In this document: piece by piece, positions 23,913 through 32,500 of the stretch
How the letters are laid out: each line of letters begins with the position of its first letter
How positions within the stretch are numbered: position 1 is the stretch's first letter
Origin: an uncultured Meiothermus sp.
GTDB taxonomy: Bacteria > Deinococcota > Deinococci > Deinococcales > Thermaceae
NCBI GenBank assembly: GCA_937950405.1
Contig: CALFDH010000151.1
Coordinates: forward strand, 1 to 39,578
Length of the DNA stretch: 39,578 nucleotides
Direction of reading: 5' to 3'
Position numbers and translations under genes: made by a program
Notes under the pieces: model-generated
What the model saw: only the letters and a program-made list of their open reading frames with translations
Told to the model about the DNA's origin: nothing
Databases searched by the model: none

Positions 23913-24123
23913 CTAGTGGTCTGGTAACAAAGTGCTTGAGATGCCTCCATTGAACCCAACTTCTGCCCTTGACTTCTTGTTGTCATTCCGAGGCGCGCGC
24001 CGTGCGACGAGGAATCTGGCTCTGCAAAGGGATAGTGATTACAGTGGGCTGAAGCACATCAGATTCCTCACTTCGCTTAGCCACGTTCGGAATGACACAT
24101 AAATTTACTTGCCAGACTACTAG
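23913..24123 (+). repeat. Repeat family B, copy 1
   Basis: A 117-bp core (23981-24097) runs from TGTCATTCCGAGG to CGGAATGACA and contains an inner pair GAGGAATCT / AGATTCCTC. It folds into a long imperfect hairpin. Outer inverted ends CTAGTGGTCTGGTAA (23913) and TTGCCAGACTACTAG (ending 24123) may mark a longer 211-bp unit. A second copy is at 30040-30156. It occupies half of the 450-bp gap between the LacI-type gene and the plsY-like gene; the rest of that gap shows nothing recognisable. Confidence 0.8.
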
Positions 24124-24271
24124 CGTTGATGGCGGTATGCTTAACCACTGCCATGAGGTTGACTCAGGGCCCTGATTGGTCTCTATTTTGGTTTTGCTTT
24201 CAGCTTTTGTTTAGCAGCTCAATGGTTCTTGTCCAAACCATTTAGCATATTTAGCATACTAATCAGCGGCT

Positions 24272-24841
24272 ATGGACTTGGTGTGGGTGGTAGTGGCCTA
24301 TCTGGTGGGTTCGCTCAGCTTTGGGCGCATTGCCGGGATTATCCGGGGTTTCGATCTGGCTGAACGGGATACCCCTGGCGCCAGCGGAACTTTTCGACAA
24401 CTGGGGCCTGCCTGGGGTATTGCGGTGGCGCTGGCCGATGTGCTCAAGGGGGTTCTGGTGGCCTACCTGAGCCAGGGGAACCAGGCACCCTGGGCCATGC
24501 CCCTGATGGGGGTGGCGGTGGTGGCGGGCCATAACTGGCCCCTCTACTTCGGTTTTCGGGGTGGGGGGGGTATTGCCCCCACCCTGGGTTTTTTTGGCTA
24601 TTTGTACCCCACCATCACGCTGGGGGCTGTTGGGATTGGTTTGGCTGTAGCGGGCCTGTACTGGCAACTGTACTGGAAAAACCATCGGGGTAGCTGGTAC
24701 CCCATTCCGGTGGGGGCCCTGGTGGGATATATCTACGCCCTGATTGCATTCTGGTCCACTGGCATGGGGTTCTGGGCGTTTCTTGGGGTGAGCCTGGCGG
24801 TGGCCTTGCGGGGTCTGCGAATGACCCGGAAGGGCCGATGA
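24272..24841 (+). CDS. PlsY-like acyl-phosphate:glycerol-3-phosphate acyltransferase family protein
   Basis: 189 residues with about five membrane segments. The PlsY pattern is recognisable: YLVGSLSFGRIAGIIRGFDL, GPAWGIAVALADVLKGVLVAYL, VVAGHNWPLYFGFRGGGGIAPTLGFF. True PlsY acylates glycerol-3-phosphate using acyl-phosphate. Two canonical motifs are altered here. The GSGNxGATN segment appears as DTPGASGTFRQLG, and FKGGKGVAT appears as FRGGGGIAP with the lysine lost. It may be a divergent paralogue with changed activity, and another plsY would be expected elsewhere in the genome. The ABC-F gene starts 66 bp downstream (or 3 bp by the longer reading). No SD is obvious; a CATACT box lies 11 bases before the ATG. 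Confidence 0.75.
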   Translation: MDLVWVVVAYLVGSLSFGRIAGIIRGFDLAERDTPGASGTFRQLGPAWGIAVALADVLKGVLVAYLSQGNQAPWAMPLMGVAVVAGHNWPLYFGFRGGGGIAPTLGFFGYLYPTITLGAVGIGLAVAGLYWQLYWKNHRGSWYPIPVGALVGYIYALIAFWSTGMGFWAFLGVSLAVALRGLRMTRKGR

Positions 24842-24894
24842 GCGGTGTCCGATCACATTCAACCTTGGCAAGTCTCCCAAAATGCTCCGCTTGC

Positions 24895-24900
24895 TAAACT
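24895..24900 (+). promoter_or_regulatory. Probable -10 box (TAAACT) for a leaderless ABC-F mRNA
   Basis: TAAACT ends seven bases before GTG 24908, where the conserved N terminus (MRIVFAENIEYSLGARDLL) begins. The alternative GTG 24845 in the ORF track would add 21 residues encoded across this promoter. Confidence 0.55.
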
Positions 24901-24907
24901 AGCAGTT

Positions 24908-26872
24908 GTGCGGATTGTTTTTGCCGAGAATATCGAATACAGCCTGGGCGCACGCGACTTGCTGGACGGGGTGAGCCTGGAACTGCGCCACGGCGACCGC
25001 CTGGCCCTGGTAGGAGCCAATGGCTCGGGCAAGACCACCCTGATGCGCTTGCTGATGGGGGAACTACAGCCGAGCTCGGGACGTGTTCACCGTACCGAGG
25101 GGGTGCACCTCGAGCTCTTGCCCCAGGACCCCCAGTACGGCCCCAGCGATACCGTAGAAAGCGTGCTCAAGCGTGGGTTTGCCCGGATACGGGCCATGGA
25201 AGCCGAACTGGCCCGGCTGGAAACCCACCTGGCCGATCCCGAAATGTATCAGCGCTGGGAGGCGCTGCACGAGCGCTACGAGGCCATTGGGGGTTATCAG
25301 CAGCGTTCGCGTTACGAGGCTGTGCTGAAGGGGCTGCGCTTCGAGGGGCGGGAACAGGAAAAAGCCAGCGTACTCTCGGGGGGCGAGACCCGGCGGCTGG
25401 CGCTGGGCGCACTATTGCTCTCGGGGTCGGATGCGCTCTTGCTGGACGAGCCCACCAACCACCTCGACCTCGAGATGGTGGGCTGGCTGGTAAACTTCCT
25501 GCAATCCTTCGGGGGGGCCACGGTCACGGTCTCGCACGACCGGCAGTTTCTCGACCAGGTGACGGAGCGGGTGGCCTGGCTGCGCAAGGGCAGGCTCCGA
25601 CTCTACGAAGGCAACTACTCAGCTTTTCGCCGCGAACGGGCGCTACAGGAAGAACAGGAAGCCCGCGAATACGCCAACTGGCTCAAGGAAAAAGAGCGGC
25701 GCGAAGGCATTCTGGAGCAGGCTCAGCGCTGGGCACATAGCAGCGCCAAACACGCCAGGCGGCTCCATAGCCTGGAAGCCCGCCTGGAGCAGTTCATGCA
25801 GGAGGCGGCAGAGGCCCCTGAATCAGACGACCCCGCCGTGCGGATTCGTTTTCCAGTCGAAAAAGAGGTAACCGCCGAGCGGGTATTGGAGGGCTGGAAC
25901 CTGCAAAAAACCCTGGGGGAGCGGAGGCTGTTTGAGATTCCCAATCTGCTGGTTCGGAATGGGGAGCGCATTGCCATCATAGGCCCTAACGGGGCTGGCA
26001 AGACCACCCTGCTCAAGGTGCTCCTGGGGCTGCTGCCCTCTGATCACCCGGCGGGGCGGGTCAAAACCGGGCCGGGGGTGCGGGTTGGCTACTACGACCA
26101 GAAGTTGTCGGATTTCGACCCCCAACTTACCCTGTTCGAGACGCTCTACCGGATGCTGGGCGAGAAGGCCCATGCCGCGCTGGCGGCATGGATGTTTCCC
26201 TACGAAGCCCAGTACAAGCAGGTAAAGAGCCTGTCCGGGGGCGAGCGGGCCCGGCTGGCCCTGCTGGCGCTCTCGTTGCAGCAAGCCAGCCTGCTGGTGC
26301 TGGACGAGCCCACCAACCACCTGGACCTGGAAACGGTGGAGGCCCTCGAGCAAGCCCTGCTGGCCTACCCCGGCACCCTGCTGTTGGTCTCGCACGACCT
26401 GTTTTTCCTCGATCAACTGGCCACGCGTACCTGGCACGTCTTCGAGGGGGAGTTTGCCGACTATCCGGGCCCACCCGGCGAGTACCTCGAGCGCAAGACG
26501 AGGCTCTCGCAAAGCCCTAAGAGCAGCCCCGCTGCTTCCAGCAGGCTCGCGCCTACCGGCCTCGAGCGCCGCAAGGCCGAGGGGGAGCCCAGGAAGCAGG
26601 AGCGTTCGGTGTCGAGGGTCGAAACCCAGAACCCCAAGCCCCCCAGAGCCAAAGGGCGCTGGCACCTGGAGCGCGAGAAAGAACGCCTGGAGGCCGAGAT
26701 TGCCGACCTCGAGGCCCAAGTACAGTCTGTTCTGGCCAGGGCCAACCAGCCGGGCCTGCACCACAGCGAGTACGCCCAGATTGCCCAGGAGCAGCAACGG
26801 CTCGAGGCCGCCCTCCAGCAGACCTTTAGCCGCTGGGCGGAGGTGGTTGAGGGGCTCGAGGGCCTGGCTTGA
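24908..26872 (+). CDS. ABC-F family ATPase (Uup/YdiF-like), with a 25-residue insertion
   Basis: 654 residues from GTG 24908. It has two ABC domains and no membrane segments. Walker A1 is ALVGANGSGKTTLMRLL, signature 1 is LSGGETRRLALGALLL, and Walker B1 is ALLLDEPTNHLDLEM. The inter-domain arm follows (EEQEAREYANWLKEKERREGILEQAQRWAHSSAKHARRLHSLE). The second set is [33 protein letters not shown] and LVLDEPTNHLDLETVE. The C-terminal coiled coil (LEREKERLEAEIADLEAQVQSVL) is typical of Uup/YdiF-type ABC-F proteins, which act on ribosomes or on DNA branch structures. In the linker before the coiled coil, RKTRLSQSPKSSPAASSRLAPTGLE is encoded by the 75-bp element also found in mqnA; removing it gives a natural GEYLERRKAEGE. 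Confidence 0.93.
   Translation: MRIVFAENIEYSLGARDLLDGVSLELRHGDRLALVGANGSGKTTLMRLLMGELQPSSGRVHRTEGVHLELLPQDPQYGPSDTVESVLKRGFARIRAMEAELARLETHLADPEMYQRWEALHERYEAIGGYQQRSRYEAVLKGLRFEGREQEKASVLSGGETRRLALGALLLSGSDALLLDEPTNHLDLEMVGWLVNFLQSFGGATVTVSHDRQFLDQVTERVAWLRKGRLRLYEGNYSAFRRERALQEEQEAREYANWLKEKERREGILEQAQRWAHSSAKHARRLHSLEARLEQFMQEAAEAPESDDPAVRIRFPVEKEVTAERVLEGWNLQKTLGERRLFEIPNLLVRNGERIAIIGPNGAGKTTLLKVLLGLLPSDHPAGRVKTGPGVRVGYYDQKLSDFDPQLTLFETLYRMLGEKAHAALAAWMFPYEAQYKQVKSLSGGERARLALLALSLQQASLLVLDEPTNHLDLETVEALEQALLAYPGTLLLVSHDLFFLDQLATRTWHVFEGEFADYPGPPGEYLERKTRLSQSPKSSPAASSRLAPTGLERRKAEGEPRKQERSVSRVETQNPKPPRAKGRWHLEREKERLEAEIADLEAQVQSVLARANQPGLHHSEYAQIAQEQQRLEAALQQTFSRWAEVVEGLEGLA
26485..26567 (+). 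mobile_element. 75-bp in-frame coding insertion, copy 2 (in the ABC-F gene)
   Basis: CCTCGAGC occurs at 26485-26492 and 26560-26567, exactly 75 bp apart, as in mqnA. The segment between encodes KTRLSQSPKSSPAAS and SRLAPTG. Small stems can be drawn (AGCAG-ccccg-CTGCT and AGGC-tcgc-GCCT); the second is imperfect in the mqnA copy. The insertion falls in the flexible linker between the second ABC domain and the C-terminal coiled coil (about residues 527-552), a site that tolerates extra sequence. Confidence 0.8.
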
Positions 26873-26974
26873 GCCGGGTGAGTCAGGGGCTGTACTGCCT
26901 GGGTGGTCAGAACCGCAACCGGGCCATCGTCTTCCTGCGTGCAACGGGTTTGGATGAAAGCATAATCCAACTCA

Positions 26975-27015
26975 GGATTTGTCTTAGGTCATATAAGATT
27001 GTCCTAGCACAATCC
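26975..27015 (+). promoter_or_regulatory. Candidate operator of the MocR-type regulator
   Basis: Direct repeats TTGTCTTAG (26979-26987) and TTGTCCTAG (26999-27007) are spaced 20 bp start to start, two helical turns. The pair is also framed by GGATT (26975) and AATCC (27011) inverted ends. MocR/PdxR-type regulators are known to bind direct repeats in such spacing. It lies 40-75 bp upstream of the regulator's -10 box. Confidence 0.5.
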
Positions 27016-27028
27016 GCCCATTTGTATC

Positions 27029-27081
27029 TTTCCGCTGCCTTAACCTTGTGCATATAATGCCTTCCATTCAACGGGGAGCCT
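27029..27081 (+). promoter_or_regulatory. Promoter and RBS of the MocR-type regulator gene
   Basis: A perfect TATAAT -10 box lies at 27053-27058. TTTCCG 18 bp upstream is a poor -35, which is common for regulated promoters. The leader carries GGGGAG (27073-27078) three bases before ATG 27082. Confidence 0.65.
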
Positions 27082-28536
27082 ATGGGGATGAGGGTCAAGC
27101 TTCGGCATGACAGACATGTGGCGTTATACCGTCATATTGCCGAGGAGTTTCGCACCCGCATTGCCAAGGGTGAACTACCCCCCGGCACCCGCCTGCCCAC
27201 GGTACGGGCCCTGGCCCGCGAGGTCGGCACCACCCGCCTCACCATTCACAACGCCTACCGCGAGCTGCAAACCGACGGACTGATCGAGTCAGTGGTGGGG
27301 CGGGGTACTTTTGTGAGTGCGCAGGCCCAGCCCACCGCACAGCCCAGCTTTAGCGAGCGGCTGGAGCCCGACTCGGTGCTCTCCGACCTGCACCGCTTGC
27401 AGCACACCCGGGTACTGCACAACCTGGCCCTGGCTACCGCCGACCCGGCGCTCTTTCCCTACGAGGCTTTTTGGGCCTGCCTGGAGGCGTTCAAACCCCT
27501 GGCCAAAGAGGTGTTTGGCTACGGCTCGGTGATGGGGGAGCCGGAGCTCAGGGTCTCCCTCAGCGAGCTCTTGGAGCAGCGCGGGGTGAGGGCCGACCCC
27601 GAAGAGGTGCTGGTTACGGTGGGGGGGTTGCAGGGGCTGGCCCTGGTCTGCCGGGCCCTGGCCGAACCCGGCGAAGAGGTGCTTCTGGAGGAGCCCACTT
27701 ACCTGGGTTTGTTGGGCATCCTCAAGCAGTTCCGCCTCAAGCCCCTGCCGGTACAACTCGATGCAGAGGGCCCCCGGCTGGAGGAGATCGAGGCCCTGCT
27801 AAAACGCCACCGCCCACGCTTTTACTACACCATTCCCAGCTACCACAACCCCACCGGGCTGCACTTCCACGAAGAGCGGCTCAGGCGGCTTCTGGAGCTG
27901 GCCCAGACCTACGGCTTTACCCTGGTCGAAGACGACACCCTGGGCCTTTTGAGCTACGAGAAGGTGCCCCCCACCCCGCTGTTGGCTCTGGCCCAGAAGA
28001 TGGGCCTGGAGGCTCGGGTTGTGCATCTGGCCAGCCTCTCCAAGGTGCTGATGCCGGGGCTGCGCATTGGCTATCTGGTGGCCTCTCCGGCCCTGCTCGA
28101 GCGCTTCACCGCCTTGCACAACGTCTCCGACATCACCGGCCCCCCGCCCCTGTTGCAGCGGGCTGCGGCCCAGTTCATCCGCCAGGGCGGCCTCAAGCAG
28201 CACCTGAGGCAGGTCATTCCCATCTACCAGAAGCGCCGGGATGTGCTGCTCCAGGCCCTGAAGCGCCACATGCCCGATGGCGTGCGTTGGAGCCATCCCG
28301 AAGGGGGGTTCTCCTGCTGGGTCAGCCTGCCCCGGCTGTTTTCGAACCTCGAGCTGCACCACCAGGCCCTGGCCCAGGGGGTGGCCATCACGCCGGGCGA
28401 GGTGTTTTTGGTACAGACCGACCAGACCATGCACTTCCGGCTGTGTTTTGGAGCCCAGACCGCCGAAGGTTTGGAAGAGGGGGTGAAAGAGCTGGCAAAA
28501 CTGATCCGTCTGCGGGTTTCACACGAACGGGCTTGA
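27082..28536 (+). CDS. MocR-type GntR/aminotransferase transcriptional regulator
   Basis: 484 residues. The N-terminal GntR winged helix (ALYRHIAEEFRTRIAKGELPPGTRLPTVRALAREVGTTRLTIHNAYRELQTDGLIES, 14-70) is joined to a fold-type I aminotransferase domain. PLP-binding features are kept: HNPTG (255-259), the aspartate region LVEDDTLG (near 285) and the Schiff-base lysine Lys321 in HLASLSKVLMPGLRIGYLV. MocR regulators sense amines or amino acids through PLP and control adjacent catabolic genes, as GabR and PdxR do. Here the downstream genes make up an amine-uptake and gamma-glutamylation set, and the permease starts 25 bp after the stop. I infer that it regulates this cluster and itself. A strong TATAAT precedes it. 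Confidence 0.93.
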   Translation: MGMRVKLRHDRHVALYRHIAEEFRTRIAKGELPPGTRLPTVRALAREVGTTRLTIHNAYRELQTDGLIESVVGRGTFVSAQAQPTAQPSFSERLEPDSVLSDLHRLQHTRVLHNLALATADPALFPYEAFWACLEAFKPLAKEVFGYGSVMGEPELRVSLSELLEQRGVRADPEEVLVTVGGLQGLALVCRALAEPGEEVLLEEPTYLGLLGILKQFRLKPLPVQLDAEGPRLEEIEALLKRHRPRFYYTIPSYHNPTGLHFHEERLRRLLELAQTYGFTLVEDDTLGLLSYEKVPPTPLLALAQKMGLEARVVHLASLSKVLMPGLRIGYLVASPALLERFTALHNVSDITGPPPLLQRAAAQFIRQGGLKQHLRQVIPIYQKRRDVLLQALKRHMPDGVRWSHPEGGFSCWVSLPRLFSNLELHHQALAQGVAITPGEVFLVQTDQTMHFRLCFGAQTAEGLEEGVKELAKLIRLRVSHERA

Positions 28537-28561
28537 AGCGAGCTGGTGGGAGGTAGCTCAC

Positions 28562-30019
28562 ATGGACAACAAACCCAAAGAAGTACGCGGGGCACACTAT
28601 GTAGATGTAGACAATACCTATCTAGAGAAGCGGCGCCTGCGCAAGAGCGCGGGCTGGGTGCTTTTGTGGGGCCTGGGGGTGGGGGCGGTCATCTCGGGCG
28701 ACTTCTTCGGCTGGAACTTCGGGCTGGCCGCGGGGGGCTTTGGCGGGCTTTTGCTGGCGACCATCGTGGTGGCGGTGATGTATGTGACTATGGTGCTCTC
28801 CATCGCCGAGCTCTCCACCGCCCTGCCCCACGCCGGGGGCTTTTACTCCTTCACCCGCAACGCCTTTGGCCCCAACTGGGCCTATCTGAACGGGGTCACC
28901 GACCTTATCGAGTACGTGATTACCCCGGCCGTGATCGTGGTGGGCATTGCGGGCTACATGAACGCCCTGATTCCGGGGGTGCCGGCCTGGATCTGGTGGG
29001 CGGCCTTTTACGCTATCTTTGTGGGTATCAACATCCGCGGCACCGCCCTGACCCTCCGGGTCTCGCTGATCGTAACCTTGCTGGCGCTGGCGGTGCTGGT
29101 CTTTTTCTACGTAGCTGCTGGGTTCTCCGGTGCCTTTAGCTGGGATAAGGTCTTCAACATCGCGCCAGCGGAGGGGGGCTCGAGCTTCCTCCCCTTCGGC
29201 TGGTACGGGGTTTTTGCGGCCTTGCCCTTTGCCATCTGGTTCTACCTGGCCATCGAGCAGCTACCCCTGGCCGCCGAGGAGTCGCACGACGTGGTGCGCG
29301 ACATGCCCCGGGCGCTTATTCTGGGCATCCTGACCCTGCTGGTGCTCTCGGTGCTGACCCTGATTCTCAATACCGGCGTGGCGGGCGCCAAGGAAGTAGG
29401 GGAGTCGGGCGCCCCCCTGGAACTCGGCTTCAAGGCGGTCTTTGGTGATGCGGCGACCAGTACTTTCCTGACGCTCATTGCCATTACCGGCCTGGTGGCC
29501 AGCTTCCACGCCATCATCTACGCCTACGGGCGGCTCATTTTTGCCCTCTCGAGGGCCGGCTATCTGCATACCGGGCTTTCCATCGTGAGCCGCTACCACA
29601 CCCCGCACTATGCCCTGGTTCTGGGCGCGGTGGTGGGTTTCTTGATGTGCGTGCTGATCAGCACATTCTCCGATAGCGTGGGGGCTGCGCTTTTGAACAT
29701 GGCGGTTTTTGGTGCGGTCATTTCCTACGCGATGGTGATGTTCGCCTATATCCGCCTGGCCCGCACCCGCCCCGACCTGCCCCGGCCCTACAAGAGCCCC
29801 CTGGGCGTGCCGGGGGCCTGGGTGGGGGCCATTCTGGCGCTGGTCTGCCTGGGCGCTACCTTCGCGGTGGAGAGCTACCGGCCCGGCGTGGTGGGCACCG
29901 CCGTCTTCGTGGTGCTGATGATGGCCTACTACTGGTTCTATAGCCGCTTCCGCCTGGTGGCCCAGGCCCCCGAGGAGGAGGCCGCCCTGATCGCCGAGGC
30001 GCAGCGAGAAATTCGCTAA
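28562..30019 (+). CDS. APC-family amine permease, ethanolamine-permease-like
   Basis: 485 residues, about twelve membrane segments, APC superfamily. WGLGVGAVISGDFFGWNFGLAAGGFGGLLLATIVVAVMYVTMVLSIAELSTALPHAGGFYSF, the following DLIEYVITPAVIVVGIAGYMNAL and PLAAEESHDVVRDMPRA match my memory of the ethanolamine permease subgroup (TIGR00908-type) rather than the PuuP putrescine importers. It would import ethanolamine or a related amine. The gene starts 25 bp after the MocR-type regulator with gggaggt eight bases before the ATG. A repeat B element sits immediately downstream, before the ligase gene. Confidence 0.85.
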   Translation: MDNKPKEVRGAHYVDVDNTYLEKRRLRKSAGWVLLWGLGVGAVISGDFFGWNFGLAAGGFGGLLLATIVVAVMYVTMVLSIAELSTALPHAGGFYSFTRNAFGPNWAYLNGVTDLIEYVITPAVIVVGIAGYMNALIPGVPAWIWWAAFYAIFVGINIRGTALTLRVSLIVTLLALAVLVFFYVAAGFSGAFSWDKVFNIAPAEGGSSFLPFGWYGVFAALPFAIWFYLAIEQLPLAAEESHDVVRDMPRALILGILTLLVLSVLTLILNTGVAGAKEVGESGAPLELGFKAVFGDAATSTFLTLIAITGLVASFHAIIYAYGRLIFALSRAGYLHTGLSIVSRYHTPHYALVLGAVVGFLMCVLISTFSDSVGAALLNMAVFGAVISYAMVMFAYIRLARTRPDLPRPYKSPLGVPGAWVGAILALVCLGATFAVESYRPGVVGTAVFVVLMMAYYWFYSRFRLVAQAPEEEAALIAEAQREIR

Positions 30020-30039
30020 CTCGTCCCATAACTTCTCGC

Positions 30040-30156
30040 TGTCTTTCCGAGGTGCGCGCAGTGCAACGAGGAATCAGGTACTGCATGGGTGCAGTGAATA
30101 CAGTGGACTGAAGCACATCAGCTTCCTCGCTTCGCTTTGCTCGGTTCGGAAAGACA
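30040..30156 (+). repeat. Repeat family B, copy 2
   Basis: A 117-bp core from TGTCTTTCCGAGG to CGGAAAGACA, exactly as long as copy 1. Compared with copy 1 the end pair changed from TGTCATTCC / GGAATGACA to TGTCTTTCC / GGAAAGACA, a compensatory A-T to T-A exchange that preserves pairing. Similarity continues to the right to about 30182 (ttgaccagaccatcag). It lies between the permease and the ligase within an otherwise tight gene cluster. Confidence 0.82.
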
Positions 30157-30259
30157 CCAAAATTTATTGACCAGACCATCAGCACTCGCTGAGATACAAC
30201 GAACCTCACCTGCCGCCGACGGGGCTTAGACGCGGGACTGCAGTCGCAAGGAGGTATGA

Positions 30260-31636
<1,377 letters not shown>

Positions 31637-31668
31637 GTCACGGGTTGCACCAGGCGAGTTATCGTTGG

Positions 31669-31706
31669 CCGACCTGCGTCCTGCGACATGGGACATGCGA
31701 CCTGTA
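31669..31706. repeat. Low-complexity CGACCTGCG/GGGACATGCGACCTG words
   Basis: gccgacctgcgtcctgcgacatgggacatgcgacctg lies between the ligase and SDR genes. It shares gcgacatgggacat with 18796-18809. The SDR Shine-Dalgarno site tttggaggt follows directly. Confidence 0.6.
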
Positions 31707-31724
31707 ACAACTTTGGAGGTGTAC

Positions 31725-32495
31725 ATGCAACTAGCCGATAAGGTGGCCCTCATCACCGGCGCTGCGAGCGGGATTGGCCTCGAGGCGGCCCTGCTCTTCG
31801 CCCGCGAGGGGGCGCGGGTGGTAACGGTGGACGTCTCGGAAAAGGGCCATGAAACCGCCGAGCGCATCCGGGCTGCAGGGGGCCAGGCCCACTTCGTACG
31901 GGCCGACGTTTCCCAGGCCGCCGATGCCGAGCGAATGGTGCAGGAAGCCGAGCAAGCTTTCGGGCGGCTCGACATCCTCTTCAACAACGCCGGCATCTCC
32001 CACGCCGACGACGACGATGCCATCCACACCAGCGAGGCCGTATGGGACGTGACCTTTGCAGTGAATGTGAAAGGGGTCTTTCTGGGCTGCAAGTACGGCA
32101 TCCCGGCCTTGCGCCGGGCGGGGGGTGGGGTGGTCATCAATACCGCCTCCTTTGTGGCCTTCCTGGGTGCGGCCACCCCCCAACTGGCCTACACCGCCAG
32201 CAAAGGGGCGGTGCTCTCCATGACCCGCGAGCTGGCGGTTATCCACGCCCGCGAGAACATCAGGGTCAACGCCCTGTGCCCGGGGCCCTTGCAGACCGAA
32301 CTCCTGATGAAGTATTTGAACACCCCGGAAAAGCGCCAGCGCCGCCTGGTGCACATCCCCATGGGCCGCTTCGGTCAGGCGAGCGAAATCGCCCAGGCTG
32401 CCTTGTTTCTGGCCAGTCCGTCGTCTTCCTTCATGACCGGGGCGGCGCTGCTGGTGGACGGGGGCATCACGGCGGCCTACGTCACCCCGGAGTAG
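31725..32495 (+). CDS. Short-chain dehydrogenase/reductase
   Basis: 256 residues, classical SDR. Cofactor motif TGAASGIG (11-18), VTVDVSEKG after strand 2 (acidic end, favouring NAD), NNAG (87-90), catalytic Ser142 in INTASFVAFLG, and Tyr156/Lys160 in YTASKGA; the C terminus ends in GAALLVDGGITAAYV. SDRs of this kind interconvert alcohols and carbonyls. In this cluster it takes the position held by the FAD amine oxidase PuuB in the putrescine pathway. I infer oxidation of the hydroxyl of a gamma-glutamylated amino alcohol to the aldehyde. ATG 31725 follows ggaggtgtac; the aldehyde dehydrogenase begins 5 bp after its stop. Confidence 0.9.
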   Translation: MQLADKVALITGAASGIGLEAALLFAREGARVVTVDVSEKGHETAERIRAAGGQAHFVRADVSQAADAERMVQEAEQAFGRLDILFNNAGISHADDDDAIHTSEAVWDVTFAVNVKGVFLGCKYGIPALRRAGGGVVINTASFVAFLGAATPQLAYTASKGAVLSMTRELAVIHARENIRVNALCPGPLQTELLMKYLNTPEKRQRRLVHIPMGRFGQASEIAQAALFLASPSSSFMTGAALLVDGGITAAYVTPE

Positions 32496-32500
32496 CAACC

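Noticed and set aside
24263-24880. 205-aa minus-strand ORF opposite the plsY-like gene
   Set aside because: Proline- and histidine-rich antisense translation with no recognisable domain.
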